This document shows, in pieces, positions 34,246 through 42,635 of a stretch of DNA of 42,635 nucleotides. Each line of letters opens with the position of its first letter. Positions within the stretch are counted from its first letter, which is position 1. Source of the stretch: Lachnospiraceae bacterium (GTDB taxonomy: Bacteria; Bacillota; Clostridia; Lachnospirales; Lachnospiraceae); contig VSNY01000011.1 of the NCBI GenBank assembly GCA_009774535.1, positions 1-42,635 on the forward strand. Reading direction: 5' to 3'. The notes beneath the pieces were generated by a model. It searched no databases and was not told where the DNA came from. It saw only the letters and a list, made by a program, of their open reading frames with translations. Position numbers and translations under genes: made by a program.

Positions 34246-35472
34246 TTACTGCCAGATGGCGTCCCGGTAAGCTTTGGGTGTCTTTCCGAGAACTTTTTTA
34301 AAGGTTCTGGTAAAATAATTGGCGTCCGAAAAGCCTACGCGGGAGGCGATCTCTCCGACAGACATCCGGGATACGTTTAAAAAGATCATGGACTGTCGGA
34401 TGCGGGTGCCGTTGATATAGTCCGTGATCGTAATGCCTGCTTCTTTTTTAAATAAGGAAGACAGGTAGGACGGCGAGACATAGCACATTGCAGCCAGACC
34501 AGCGAGAGAAAGGTCGTTGCTGTAGTGAAAATCCACATAGTCCATACAGGTCTGCACAAGTGGGGAGTAGGAACGTCTGGAATAATTGTTCACAAGCATG
34601 CAGTATTTACGCAGCATCGTTGTGGACAGGGAATGCAGCTGTTCCACCGTCAGCGCGGTTTCGATCTGGACGGCAAACTGCCTGGACAGGTTGTCAATAT
34701 GGAGCGGGTGGACTTTGGCCTGTTCTACGGCTTTGCGCAGCAATGTATTAAAGGTAAACATAATATTTTTACGATCGCGCACCGGATCGGCGGTACGCGG
34801 CAGCAGTTTATACTGTATGAACTGATAATGGGCTTCCAGCGCCTTTTGCATATTGCCTGCAGCGACTGCTTCCAGCATCTCGTTTTCCAGCTGGTAGCGC
34901 TGTTCGATCGTTTGGAGCGCTACATCCGGCATATCAGGGGCCAGGTACTGATAGTCAGAGACAGGATGAGTCCGGAACGTATCCGCATTAACCTGGCAAA
35001 TGTCTTTCATCGTAATCTGGCACTGCTGCAGAAAAAAAGCGATCAGGTGGTTCCACAGGTCATAGTACGGTACGATCGGAATACGGTTAAAATATTCAAT
35101 AAAATCCTGCTGGTAGCGTGCCGGGATTTTCATTTTTTCTACGAGTTCTATAGCAAAGCGGCGGCTAAGGGGCTGGTACAAAATCGGCCCGATGCAAAAG
35201 ATCCGGGCGCTGACAGCCGCAGCATCTTCTTCGGTAAAGCGCAGCAGAGAATAGTGCAGGCTCATATCGTCTTCATATAAGTAACAGACGCCTGGTTCCA
35301 TATGGTGTTCCATCTGCTGGACGATCTTCTGATAGTCATATCCGGTCAGCATTTTTTTCCGAAAACAAAAATCTATCTGTTCGATTTGGTCATAAGTTTC
35401 ATCAAATAAAAGAGTCTGGATGCCAAGAAAACGGCACATCGATATCATGGATTCAAATTGTTCTACGTTCAT
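34246..35472 (-). CDS. AraC family transcriptional regulator
   Basis: A 408-residue regulator with a C-terminal AraC/XylS double helix-turn-helix (about 308-405; motifs LSLAGLAAMCYVSPSYLSSLFKKEAG and SVGEIASRVGFSDANYFTRTFKKVLGKTPKAYR). The long N-terminal part does not show a cupin arm that I can recognise and is probably the ligand sensor. AGAAGGT ribosome-binding site. It is divergent from the glucuronidase locus, with AraC-like direct repeats between, and most likely activates that locus. Confidence 0.92.
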   Translation of the reverse strand: MNVEQFESMISMCRFLGIQTLLFDETYDQIEQIDFCFRKKMLTGYDYQKIVQQMEHHMEPGVCYLYEDDMSLHYSLLRFTEEDAAAVSARIFCIGPILYQPLSRRFAIELVEKMKIPARYQQDFIEYFNRIPIVPYYDLWNHLIAFFLQQCQITMKDICQVNADTFRTHPVSDYQYLAPDMPDVALQTIEQRYQLENEMLEAVAAGNMQKALEAHYQFIQYKLLPRTADPVRDRKNIMFTFNTLLRKAVEQAKVHPLHIDNLSRQFAVQIETALTVEQLHSLSTTMLRKYCMLVNNYSRRSYSPLVQTCMDYVDFHYSNDLSLAGLAAMCYVSPSYLSSLFKKEAGITITDYINGTRIRQSMIFLNVSRMSVGEIASRVGFSDANYFTRTFKKVLGKTPKAYRDAIWQ

Positions 35473-35496
35473 ACATTTACCTTCTTAACACTTTTC

Positions 35497-35527
35497 GCAT
35501 AATTTTCCTGTAATGTAGCATAATTTT
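35497..35527. promoter_or_regulatory. AraC-type direct repeats in divergent promoter
   Basis: GCATAATTTT occurs at 35497-35506 and 35518-35527, exactly 21 bases apart, the two-turn spacing typical of AraC-family sites. An inverted copy (AAAATTATGG, 35533-35542) and a GTAGCATAA repeat at 35515 and 35543 add further symmetry. A minus-strand TATAAT (35533-35528) with TGGATT (35556-35551) could drive the regulator gene. Confidence 0.65.
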
Positions 35528-35536
35528 ATTATAAAA

Positions 35537-35565
35537 ATTATGGTAGCATAAATCCATGCTAAAAT
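35537..35565 (+). promoter_or_regulatory. Activator-dependent promoter of glucuronidase operon
   Basis: A TAAAAT -10 box (35560-35565) lies 67 bases before the first gene, but the 17-base-spaced -35 (ATTATG) is poor. A weak -35 next to AraC-type repeats fits activator control. Confidence 0.5.
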
Positions 35566-35632
35566 CAACAAAAATCGTCCTGGGAAAAAAACGGAAGTTC
35601 CGATACAATATGGCATAAGGAGGGCAATAGCT

Positions 35633-36472
35633 ATGAGTGTATTAAACAGCTACAATAAGAACAGGGAGTTTTTGATCTGCATTGATTCCGACGGCTGTGC
35701 CATGGATACGATGGACTGCAAGCATTTCCACTGCTTTGGCCCGTGCATGGTGGATGAGTGGGAATTAAAGGAATGGACGGAGCCGATTCTGGCACATTGG
35801 AACCAGGTAAACTTGTATTCCATGACCCGCGGGATCAACCGTTTCCTGGCACTGGGAAAAGTGCTGCTGCATGTTGACGGGACGTATCATAAAATCCCGC
35901 AGGTGCAGGCATTCGTATCCTGGACCGAAACGGCGCCAGAGCTGTCCAATGCATCCGTAAAAGCAGCTTATGCGCAAAACGGTCAGGAGATTTTCCAAAA
36001 AGCGCTGGCATGGTCAGAAGCGGTTAATCTGGCGATCACAAAGCTTCCGGAAGAAATGAAAAAACCGTTTGACAAAGCAGCGGACGGGATCAAGACGGCG
36101 CATGGGGCAGCGGACGTTGCGATCGTTTCTTCTGCCAATTACGAAGCAGTCAGGGAAGAGTGGGAAAAATTCGGTCTGATGGGATCGGTGGATATCTGTC
36201 TGACACAGTCTGAGGGCAGCAAAGCTTTCTGCATTGGGGAGATGCTGAAAAAAGGTTATGACAAAGACCATGTGCTGATGGTCGGCGATGCGCCCGGGGA
36301 CAAGGCGGCGGCAGAGAAAAATGGCGTTCTGTATTATCCCATTCTGGTAAAAAAAGAAGCGGCATCGTGGGAGAGGTTTGTAAAAGAAGCGCTTCCAAAG
36401 TTTTTGGAGGGCGCTTACAAAGGGGATTACCAGGAGCAGGTAAATCAGGAATTTTTAGATAATCTGTCCTGA
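35633..36472 (+). CDS. HAD superfamily hydrolase
   Basis: A 279-residue haloacid-dehalogenase-type phosphatase. Motif I is IDSDGCAMDTM with the two aspartates (18 and 20), motif II is the SSANYE serine, motif III a Lys in SEGSKAFCIGEM, and motif IV GDAPGDKAAAE. The cap between motif I and II is large and helical. AGGAGGGC ribosome-binding site. As first gene of the glycoside operon it may dephosphorylate a sugar phosphate or a by-product; the substrate is unknown. Confidence 0.88.
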   Translation: MSVLNSYNKNREFLICIDSDGCAMDTMDCKHFHCFGPCMVDEWELKEWTEPILAHWNQVNLYSMTRGINRFLALGKVLLHVDGTYHKIPQVQAFVSWTETAPELSNASVKAAYAQNGQEIFQKALAWSEAVNLAITKLPEEMKKPFDKAADGIKTAHGAADVAIVSSANYEAVREEWEKFGLMGSVDICLTQSEGSKAFCIGEMLKKGYDKDHVLMVGDAPGDKAAAEKNGVLYYPILVKKEAASWERFVKEALPKFLEGAYKGDYQEQVNQEFLDNLS

Positions 36473-36500
36473 GGAAACAAAAAAACGGGAGGTATTAGTT

Positions 36501-37964
36501 ATGGCAGCTAAACAAACAACAGGGGTTCATCGTGCCAAGATATGGCAGATCGCGGGATTTGCGTTTAACAATACGGCTACAAATATGTATATGTTTTTTA
36601 TGAATTTTATTACTTATTATATGGTTGGGGCAATCGGGGTCGGCGTTGTACTGGCGACTTCTTTTGTCACGATCATGCGGATCTGGGACGGCGTATCAGA
36701 TCCATTTGTCGGCTATATGGTAGATAAGACCAACGGCAGATTCGGGAAAAACCGTCCGTTTATGGTGATCGGAAATCTGACTTTGATGTTGTCAACATTT
36801 ATTATGTTCCATGTCAGTCATAATATGCCAAGCGCAATCCGGTTCGTATTCTTTGTTATCATCTATATGATCTATGTTGTCGGGTATACGTTCCAGTGCG
36901 TAGTTACCAAGTCTGCGCAGTCGTGTCTGACAAATGATCCGAAGCAGCGGCCGCTGTTTACCATTTTTGATGGTATTTATAATACGCTTGTATTTACGCT
37001 GTTGCCGATGTTCTTTACGGGATACCTTTTGAAAAAGCATGGGGATTTTACGCTGGATTATTTCCATGACGCATGGATGATGGTGGCTCCGGTTGCATTT
37101 ATTCTGACTTGTATCGCAGTCTTTGCCATATCTGCCAAAGACCGTCCGGAATATTTTGGTACTGGGAAAGCTGCCAAGGTCGGCATTAAGGATTACTGGG
37201 AAGTATTAAAGGGCAACCGTGCGATTCAGATGCTTGTCGTATCCGCAGGTACGGATAAGCTGGCGCTGACAACACAGGGAAATGCAACCGTCAGCGTAAT
37301 TGTATATGCGCTTATTTTTGGCAATGCGTCTTTGCAGGGTGCGGTATCCGCTTATACGAGTATTCCTACTATGCTGTTTCTGATGTTTGGCGCAGGCGTG
37401 ATTGCGACCAGACTGGGACAGAAAAAAGCAATGATGTTCGGTACATATGGTTCTTTAATATGCTGTGTGCTGTCTGTTATGCTGTTTTATATGGCGGACC
37501 CGTCAACCATGTCCCTGCCGGGTGTGGAAGGGTTTACCGGATTTAACTTTTTTACTTTGGCATTTCTCGGACTCTGGCTTGGATTTAAAGGATTCAGCGG
37601 TATTTCCGGCAATATCGTAATTCCGATGACGGCGGACTGTGCGGATTATGAAGTTGCGCGTTCCGGGAAATATGTGCCGGGCCTGATGGGAACTTTGTTT
37701 AGCTTTGTAGATAAGATGATTTCTTCACTTGGTTCTACGATCGTAGGTCTGATGTGCGCAGCAATCGGATTTACAGAGACATTGCCAGGACCGAACACAC
37801 CGTTAACGCCACAGCTGAAATTTATCGGCGTCTTCTGCTTATACGGACTGGTAATTATCGGTCTGATCTGTAATATTATTGCGATGAAGTTCTATCCGCT
37901 GACCAAGGAAAAGATGCAGGAGATCCAGGAAGAGATCGCAAGGATTAAATCGCAGGCGGCATAA
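36501..37964 (+). CDS. GPH-family sugar:cation symporter (MFS)
   Basis: A 487-residue, twelve-helix transporter of the glycoside-pentoside-hexuronide (GPH) family within the major facilitator superfamily. Visible signs: RIWDGVSDPFVGYMVDKT, then GRFGKNRPFM (the family's basic loop), and MTADCADYEVARSGKYVPGLMGTLFSFVDKM in the second half. GPH members import glucuronides, melibiose, lactose or xylosides with Na+ or H+. Next to a beta-glucuronidase, a glucuronide is the likely cargo. ACGGGAGGT ribosome-binding site. Confidence 0.92.
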   Translation: MAAKQTTGVHRAKIWQIAGFAFNNTATNMYMFFMNFITYYMVGAIGVGVVLATSFVTIMRIWDGVSDPFVGYMVDKTNGRFGKNRPFMVIGNLTLMLSTFIMFHVSHNMPSAIRFVFFVIIYMIYVVGYTFQCVVTKSAQSCLTNDPKQRPLFTIFDGIYNTLVFTLLPMFFTGYLLKKHGDFTLDYFHDAWMMVAPVAFILTCIAVFAISAKDRPEYFGTGKAAKVGIKDYWEVLKGNRAIQMLVVSAGTDKLALTTQGNATVSVIVYALIFGNASLQGAVSAYTSIPTMLFLMFGAGVIATRLGQKKAMMFGTYGSLICCVLSVMLFYMADPSTMSLPGVEGFTGFNFFTLAFLGLWLGFKGFSGISGNIVIPMTADCADYEVARSGKYVPGLMGTLFSFVDKMISSLGSTIVGLMCAAIGFTETLPGPNTPLTPQLKFIGVFCLYGLVIIGLICNIIAMKFYPLTKEKMQEIQEEIARIKSQAA

Positions 37965-38072
37965 GTGCAGTAATATAGAGCTGGAATTTAGTAGTGAAGG
38001 ATAATAAGAAGAATTAAGTAATAAGACTTAAGAAATATAGATAAGGATAAAGGAAAGAAAGGTGGAAAAGAT

Positions 38073-38432
38073 ATGAAGCGTGCAGGACAGGAACTGGCCG
38101 ATCCCAAACAACTGATCGCTCTGGAACAGGAACTGGCTGACCTGAAAGAGCAGTACGGCATCAAAGACCGTCCCAGACTGTGGGTGCGGATCGGAGACTG
38201 GCTGGTGGATAAAAAGGGCGGGCCAAGAACCGTGGAACGCAGGAAATATATCCGGCTCGCGCTGTGCTGCGGATGGCTCTGCGGGGCGCACCGATTTTAT
38301 GCAAAGCAGTATATCCTGGGCGTTTTGTATCTTTTGCTGTGCTGGACCGGGGTTTCGTTTGCGATGACGCTGGTGGATCTGATGATCGTGCTGCCTATGC
38401 AGGCGGATGAACAGGGAATGGTACAGATCTGA
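38073..38432 (+). CDS. TM2 domain-containing protein
   Basis: A 119-residue protein with a charged, helical N-terminal half (ALEQELADLKEQYGIKD) and a C-terminal TM2 domain: two hydrophobic helices joined by a short turn, with GAHRFYAKQYILGVLYLLLCWTG and a final Asp in LVDLMIVLP. TM2 proteins are small membrane proteins of unknown function. It starts 108 bases after the transporter and ends 15 bases before the glucuronidase gene, so it is probably part of the operon. It might affect the transporter or membrane assembly, but nothing in the sequence shows this. Confidence 0.85.
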   Translation: MKRAGQELADPKQLIALEQELADLKEQYGIKDRPRLWVRIGDWLVDKKGGPRTVERRKYIRLALCCGWLCGAHRFYAKQYILGVLYLLLCWTGVSFAMTLVDLMIVLPMQADEQGMVQI

Positions 38433-38447
38433 GAAAGGAGAAGAGGT

Positions 38448-40262
38448 ATGTTATATCCTGTAATTACATCATCGAGGAGCTTAATGGATTTAAGCGGAAT
38501 TTGGGGTTTTAAGCTGGATGATGGGAGTGGTTTTGAGCAAAAATGGTATGAGGCGCCGCTTGCGGACGCGATGACGATGGCAGTGCCGTCTTCATACAAC
38601 GACCTGAAAGAAGGGGAAGATTTCAGGGAGCATTACGGATGGGTATTTTACCAGCGTACAATCAGCGTTCCGGCGTTTATGCGTACGCAGAGGGTGATGC
38701 TGCGTCTGGCCGCGGTGACGCATATTGCCAAAGTCTATTTGAATGATCAGCTGATTTGTGAACATAAGGGCGGATTTTTGCCGTTTGAAGTGCAGCTGAA
38801 TGAATATCTTAAAGACGGAGAGAATCTTTTGACGATCGCCGTAGACAACCGCATCGACCATTCGACGCTTCCGGTAGGCAGCGAAAGCGGCGGCGGACTG
38901 CTGGGCGGCGGTATGTTCCCGTCAAAAGAGAGCAAAAAACGCAATCATCCGAATTTTGACTTTTTTAATTACTGCGGAATTACCCGTCCGGTTAAGATCT
39001 ATACGACGCCGGAAGCGTATGTCGCAGATGTTGCGTTGACTTCTGAAGTGGACGGAACGACAGCGCAGGTAGCGTATGAGATCGAGACTGTCGGGGAAGG
39101 CGAACCGCAGATCTGCATTCGTACCAGAAACGGGGAAGTCGTTGCGCAGGGGACGGGTGCGAAAGGCACGCTTACGATCGAAAACGTAACGTTGTGGCAG
39201 CCGCTGAAAGCATATTTATATGAAGTGCAAGTTACATTCGGCGAAGACGTATATGTGATGACTTACGGAGTACGTACGGTAAAGGTAGAAGGCGGTAAAT
39301 TCCTGATCAACGGACAGCCGTTCTATTTTAAGGGCTACGGCAAGCATGAGGATACTTTCCCGGCCGGGCGCGGGCTGAACCTGCCGATGAACATCAAGGA
39401 TCTGAGTCTGATCAAGTGGCAGGGAGCCAACAGTTTCCGTACCAGCCATTATCCGTACAGCGAAGAAATGATGCAGCTGTGCGATGAGGAAGGCATTGTT
39501 GTGATTGACGAAGTACCGGCAGTCGGCGTTCATTTAAACTTTGGCGGCGGGGCGAATTTTAAAAACGGCAAAAAAGTAGAGACGTTTGACCCGGTGGAAG
39601 AAGGGGGCATCCGTACATTTGAACATCACAAAGAAGTGATCCGTGACGTGATCTCCAGAGACCGCAACCGTGCCTGTGTTGTAATGTGGAGCATTGCGAA
39701 CGAGTCGGATTCCGCTGGAAAAGGGGCTTATGAATATTTCAAGCCGCTGTATGAACTGGCGCGTTCACTGGACCCGCAGAAACGTCCGTGTACGATTGTC
39801 AGCGTGCAGATGGCAGATTATAAAAATGACTGCACACTCCGCTTAAGCGATGTATTCTGCTTAAACCGTTATTATGGCTGGTATACATGCGGCGGCGATC
39901 TGCAGGCGGCAGAGGATATGTGCCGGGAAGAAATGGAATTTTGGAACGCGCAGGGCAAGCCGTTTATGTTTACCGAATATGGGGCGGATACAATGACCGG
40001 GCTGCATGATACAACGCCTGTGATGTGGACAGAAGAATACCAGGTAGATTACTATAAGGCGAACCACCGCGTTGTGGATGCGATGGAGAATTTTGTCGGG
40101 GAACAGGTATGGAACTTTGCAGACTTCGCGACAAGTCAAGGGCTGATGCGCGTGCAGGGAAACAAGAAAGGATTATTTACCCGCGACCGCAGGCCGAAAC
40201 TGGCAGCGCATTATTTCCGGGAGAGATGGACGAACATCCCGGATTTCGGATATAAAAAATAA
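38448..40262 (+). CDS. uidA: Beta-glucuronidase (GH2)
   Basis: A 604-residue GH2 enzyme that cleaves beta-D-glucuronides. It has a sugar-binding beta-sandwich (about 1-185), an immunoglobulin-like domain (about 186-285) and a TIM barrel. Acid/base E419 lies in ANESDS and nucleophile E510 in TEYGAD. The N-x-K pair (N572/K574) that recognises the glucuronate carboxylate in glucuronidases is present, supporting glucuronidase over galactosidase. No signal peptide; a cytoplasmic enzyme acting on imported substrate. GGAGAAGAGG ribosome-binding site. Confidence 0.92.
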   Translation: MLYPVITSSRSLMDLSGIWGFKLDDGSGFEQKWYEAPLADAMTMAVPSSYNDLKEGEDFREHYGWVFYQRTISVPAFMRTQRVMLRLAAVTHIAKVYLNDQLICEHKGGFLPFEVQLNEYLKDGENLLTIAVDNRIDHSTLPVGSESGGGLLGGGMFPSKESKKRNHPNFDFFNYCGITRPVKIYTTPEAYVADVALTSEVDGTTAQVAYEIETVGEGEPQICIRTRNGEVVAQGTGAKGTLTIENVTLWQPLKAYLYEVQVTFGEDVYVMTYGVRTVKVEGGKFLINGQPFYFKGYGKHEDTFPAGRGLNLPMNIKDLSLIKWQGANSFRTSHYPYSEEMMQLCDEEGIVVIDEVPAVGVHLNFGGGANFKNGKKVETFDPVEEGGIRTFEHHKEVIRDVISRDRNRACVVMWSIANESDSAGKGAYEYFKPLYELARSLDPQKRPCTIVSVQMADYKNDCTLRLSDVFCLNRYYGWYTCGGDLQAAEDMCREEMEFWNAQGKPFMFTEYGADTMTGLHDTTPVMWTEEYQVDYYKANHRVVDAMENFVGEQVWNFADFATSQGLMRVQGNKKGLFTRDRRPKLAAHYFRERWTNIPDFGYKK

Positions 40263-40294
40263 TTCAGATGCTGTAAAAAAGGAGAAGAGAGAAT

Positions 40295-42031
40295 ATGGTC
40301 GATTTAAAAGCAAAACCGTTTGCATTGAGTGATGAAGCCATCGAATGGGTAGAATCTACGATTGCTTCGATGAGTCTGGATGAAAAAGTCGGACAGCTGT
40401 TTGTGCAGATGCGCAAAAGCCTGGACGAGCAGGTCATTAAAGATACGCTGGCGAATTACCACCAGGGTGGTCTGCGCTGGCAGGGCGGCGATAAAGACCA
40501 GGTATACAATCAGAACAAAACATACCAGGAAAATACAAAGATTCCGCTGCTGATCGCGGCAAACTGCGACAACGGCGGCGACGGATGTCTGTCCGAAGGG
40601 ACATTTGTGGCAACGGCAGCTGAAGCGGCAGCCGGAGAGGGGACTCAGACTGCTTACGATATGGGTTATGTAGCTGGCCGGGAAGCTTCTGCAGTCGGCG
40701 TAAACTGGATGTTTAATCCATGTGCAGACATTTATATGAACTGGCGCAATACGATCGTGAATACACGTTCTTTTGGCGAACATGCAGACCGTGTGATTGA
40801 AAATATCCGTGCTTATATTGATGGTATTCATCAGAGCAACATCGCCTGCTGCTGCAAGCATTTTCCGGGCGACGGCGTGGAAGAACGCGACCAGCATCTT
40901 GTACTGGGCGTCAATGACCTGAGCGTGGAAGACTGGGATGCGTCTTTCCGAAAGGTATACCAGACTATGATCGACGAAGGATTGGAAAGTATTATGGTCG
41001 GGCATATCGCACTGCCGGAGATGAGCCGTAAGCTGCGCCCGGGCATTAAAGACGAAGAAATTATGCCGGCAACACTGGCACCGGAACTGCTGACAGACCT
41101 GCTGCGCGGAGAAATGGGATTTAACGGCGTGGTAATTACCGATGCTTCCCATATGGCAGGAATTGCCTGTATGGAACGCCGCGCGGTTGCCGTACCAAAA
41201 GCGATTGCCAGCGGCTGTGATATGTTCCTGTTCAGCAACGATATGGCTGAAGATTTTGCCTATATGAAAGCAGGCGTTGAAAGCGGTGTGATTACACAGG
41301 AACGCTTAAGCGACGCGCTGCATCGGATTCTGGGCCTGAAAGCGAAACTGGGACTTTATAAAAAGGAAAATGTGATTGCAGCGCCGGAAGTAAAATATGA
41401 GATCGTCGGATGCGAAGAACATATCAAACTGGCCGAAGAAGCGGCCGAACGCTGCATTACGTTAGTAAAAGATACAAAGCATAACCTGCCGATCGATCCA
41501 AAGGTAAAAAAACGCGCAAAGCTGATCTTTATTCAGTCAACTCCTACGACAAAAGCATATACCGGAGATCCGGTTAAGCAGGTTGTCATCGAGGAACTGG
41601 AACGCGCCGGATTTACAGTAGACGTAGCGCCGAACTTCCATGACCTGGAAGCAGAGGAAGGGCCGAAGCCGGAGCATATGATGCGGATGATTCAGTGCGG
41701 TACGATGAAAGACTTTTCCGAATCGTATGATGTGGCATTTTTAGTGATTCATGTAAAAGGATATGCGCAGGAAAACAATGTAAGGCTGCGCTGGAGCTGC
41801 AACCATTCAAGCGAGCTGCCATGGTATTTAACGGAAGTGCCGACGGTTGGGATTAGCTTGAATTATACAAACCATTTAATTGATGTGCCACAGGTGCATA
41901 CGTTTGTAAATGCGTATGGGAATACGAGGATTTCGATTCGCGCGGCAATTGAGAAGATCTGCGGAAAGAGCGAATTCCATGGAACGGCTGGTGATACGGT
42001 GTTCTGCGGAAAGTGGGATACAAGGCTGTAA
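40295..42031 (+). CDS. GH3 family beta-N-acetylhexosaminidase-like enzyme (NagZ type)
   Basis: A 578-residue GH3 enzyme. It has the NagZ mark KHFPGDG (K188) followed by a D-x-H pair (D199/H201), the His-Asp catalytic dyad unique to the NagZ branch, and nucleophile D283 in VVITDASHMAG. A C-terminal GH3_C-like domain (about 385-575) makes it longer than the single-domain E. coli NagZ. Cytoplasmic, with no signal peptide. AAAGGAGAAGAG ribosome-binding site; 32 bases after the glucuronidase gene. Expected to remove beta-N-acetylglucosamine or related sugars, although some NagZ-like enzymes act as phosphorylases. Confidence 0.88.
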   Translation: MVDLKAKPFALSDEAIEWVESTIASMSLDEKVGQLFVQMRKSLDEQVIKDTLANYHQGGLRWQGGDKDQVYNQNKTYQENTKIPLLIAANCDNGGDGCLSEGTFVATAAEAAAGEGTQTAYDMGYVAGREASAVGVNWMFNPCADIYMNWRNTIVNTRSFGEHADRVIENIRAYIDGIHQSNIACCCKHFPGDGVEERDQHLVLGVNDLSVEDWDASFRKVYQTMIDEGLESIMVGHIALPEMSRKLRPGIKDEEIMPATLAPELLTDLLRGEMGFNGVVITDASHMAGIACMERRAVAVPKAIASGCDMFLFSNDMAEDFAYMKAGVESGVITQERLSDALHRILGLKAKLGLYKKENVIAAPEVKYEIVGCEEHIKLAEEAAERCITLVKDTKHNLPIDPKVKKRAKLIFIQSTPTTKAYTGDPVKQVVIEELERAGFTVDVAPNFHDLEAEEGPKPEHMMRMIQCGTMKDFSESYDVAFLVIHVKGYAQENNVRLRWSCNHSSELPWYLTEVPTVGISLNYTNHLIDVPQVHTFVNAYGNTRISIRAAIEKICGKSEFHGTAGDTVFCGKWDTRL

Positions 42032-42047
42032 GGTTTTCTTGACGGGG

Positions 42048-42091
42048 AAGCGGTAGCTATAGGATAGCTGCCGCTTTCTGATTTTATTTTA
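42048..42091 (+). terminator. Rho-independent terminator of glucuronidase operon
   Basis: AAGCGGTAGCTAT (42048-42060) pairs with ATAGCTGCCGCTT (42064-42076) over 13 pairs including one U-G, around a three-base AGG loop. A T-rich tract (ATTTTATTTTA) follows. Confidence 0.88.
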
Positions 42092-42105
42092 CAGACTTCA
42101 AATAT

Positions 42106-42351
42106 TTAACTGGCTGTTTGTTTGAAAAAACTTTTTGACCAAATTGCGATAACGATTGCAGTTGTAATAAAAAATTCTGCAAAGATTACAGGTTTTCCCA
42201 ATGCTTCCCATTCTAAAGAGAAATAGAAGTAATGCTCTATGACAGACACTGCAAAGAACGTAAAATACGCAGCAGCCGAATATAAAATATTCTTATAAAT
42301 CTTCGTTCGGGCTTGCTCTCTGTTCAATAAATGCTTTTGCTGCTGCTCCAA
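42106..42351 (-). CDS. Small two-helix membrane protein, possibly a remnant
   Basis: An 81-residue reading frame beginning at TTG with no good ribosome-binding site and an in-frame stop eight codons upstream. It has a charged N terminus (EQQQKHLLNREQARTKIYKN) and two hydrophobic helices (about 22-42 and 55-72). The protein is plausible as a membrane protein but is not recognised. The weak start and AT-rich surroundings leave open that it is the end of a degraded gene. Confidence 0.4.
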   Translation of the reverse strand: MEQQQKHLLNREQARTKIYKNILYSAAAYFTFFAVSVIEHYFYFSLEWEALGKPVIFAEFFITTAIVIAIWSKSFFKQTAS

Positions 42352-42635
42352 CAGATCTGTCTTTATTAGTGGAAATTAAGAGCTTTTGTAAATCTTAATT
42401 GTCATTTCGCATAAAACAGCTGATTTTCTGATTCTAAATATTTTTCTTTTGCTTCGTCAGGCGAGGCTTCTGTATTCTGATGCTATTTTTATTTGTAACC
42501 ATTCAGAGCTGGAAGAAACAGCAATTTCACTAAAAAATATGATATAACAGGCTAAAAAAACAGTAATTTAAGTAAAATTCACAAATTTATCCAAAAAGAT
42601 TTCCTAATATTGACTAATTAGTAGCTAAAATATAT
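42352..42635. other. AT-rich region at window end
   Basis: No gene was found here. Near the end, TTGACT (42610-42615) with the palindrome ACTAATTAGT (42613-42622) could be the -35 and operator of a promoter that continues beyond the window. Confidence 0.4.

Noticed and set aside
1..42635. CRISPR array, tRNA/rRNA genes, transposase or phage genes
   Set aside because: None could be recognised: no regularly spaced identical repeats, no cloverleaf-like segments and no matching protein families.

Overview
The window looks like a chromosomal segment of a Gram-positive anaerobe of the Clostridia, most likely a gut-type Lachnospiraceae. This is judged from gene content and style: strong AGGAGG ribosome-binding sites, TTGACA/TATAAT promoters, a SpoVAC sporulation protein, tandem short type I signal peptidases, carbohydrate ABC importers without their own ATPase, and many glycoside hydrolases. 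No rRNA, tRNA, CRISPR array, transposase or prophage gene was seen. Gene order and base composition look like core/metabolic chromosome.

Layout. 1-1.4 kb: two signal peptidases on the minus strand, divergent from a MarR regulator and a MATE exporter that share a matching operator. 3.4-5.6 kb: a PAS/PAS hybrid histidine kinase on the minus strand. 5.7-10.5 kb: three TerD paralogues followed by a PMCA-type Ca2+ P-type ATPase, with a 112-base folded element between them. 10.6-14.7 kb: a DNA-repair-like cluster (radical SAM protein with helix-hairpin-helix, its usual partner, a Nudix hydrolase, then a Gln-rich lipoprotein) whose promoter carries a near-consensus LexA box between -35 and -10. 14.9-18.3 kb: a MacB/FtsX-type ABC transporter. 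18.3-20.4 kb: a pyruvate kinase lacking the C-terminal domain and an SPL-like radical SAM protein. 20.5-26.5 kb: a LacI regulator divergent from a sugar ABC importer (binding protein and two permeases) and a GH32 beta-fructosidase, with tandem LacI operators at the promoter. 26.7-29.4 kb: a lone SpoVAC and a BlaI/BlaR1-like regulatory pair with TACTA/TAGTA operator. 29.5-34.2 kb: uracil phosphoribosyltransferase, a GH3 beta-glucosidase/xylosidase and a chemotaxis receptor. 34.2-42.1 kb: an AraC regulator divergent from a HAD phosphatase, GPH-type sugar transporter, TM2 protein, beta-glucuronidase and NagZ-like GH3 enzyme, closed by a strong terminator.

How the genes work together. The two sugar loci are self-contained regulons: LacI - fructoside import - GH32, and AraC - glycoside import - beta-glucuronidase - NagZ-type hexosaminidase. 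The second could degrade imported disaccharides that contain glucuronic acid and N-acetylhexosamine; this is inference. The most interesting points are the apparent SOS control of the poorly characterised radical-SAM repair pair, the three-way-junction element before the Ca2+ ATPase, the 60-base hairpin after the GH32 gene, and the glucuronidase/hexosaminidase locus with an embedded TM2 protein.
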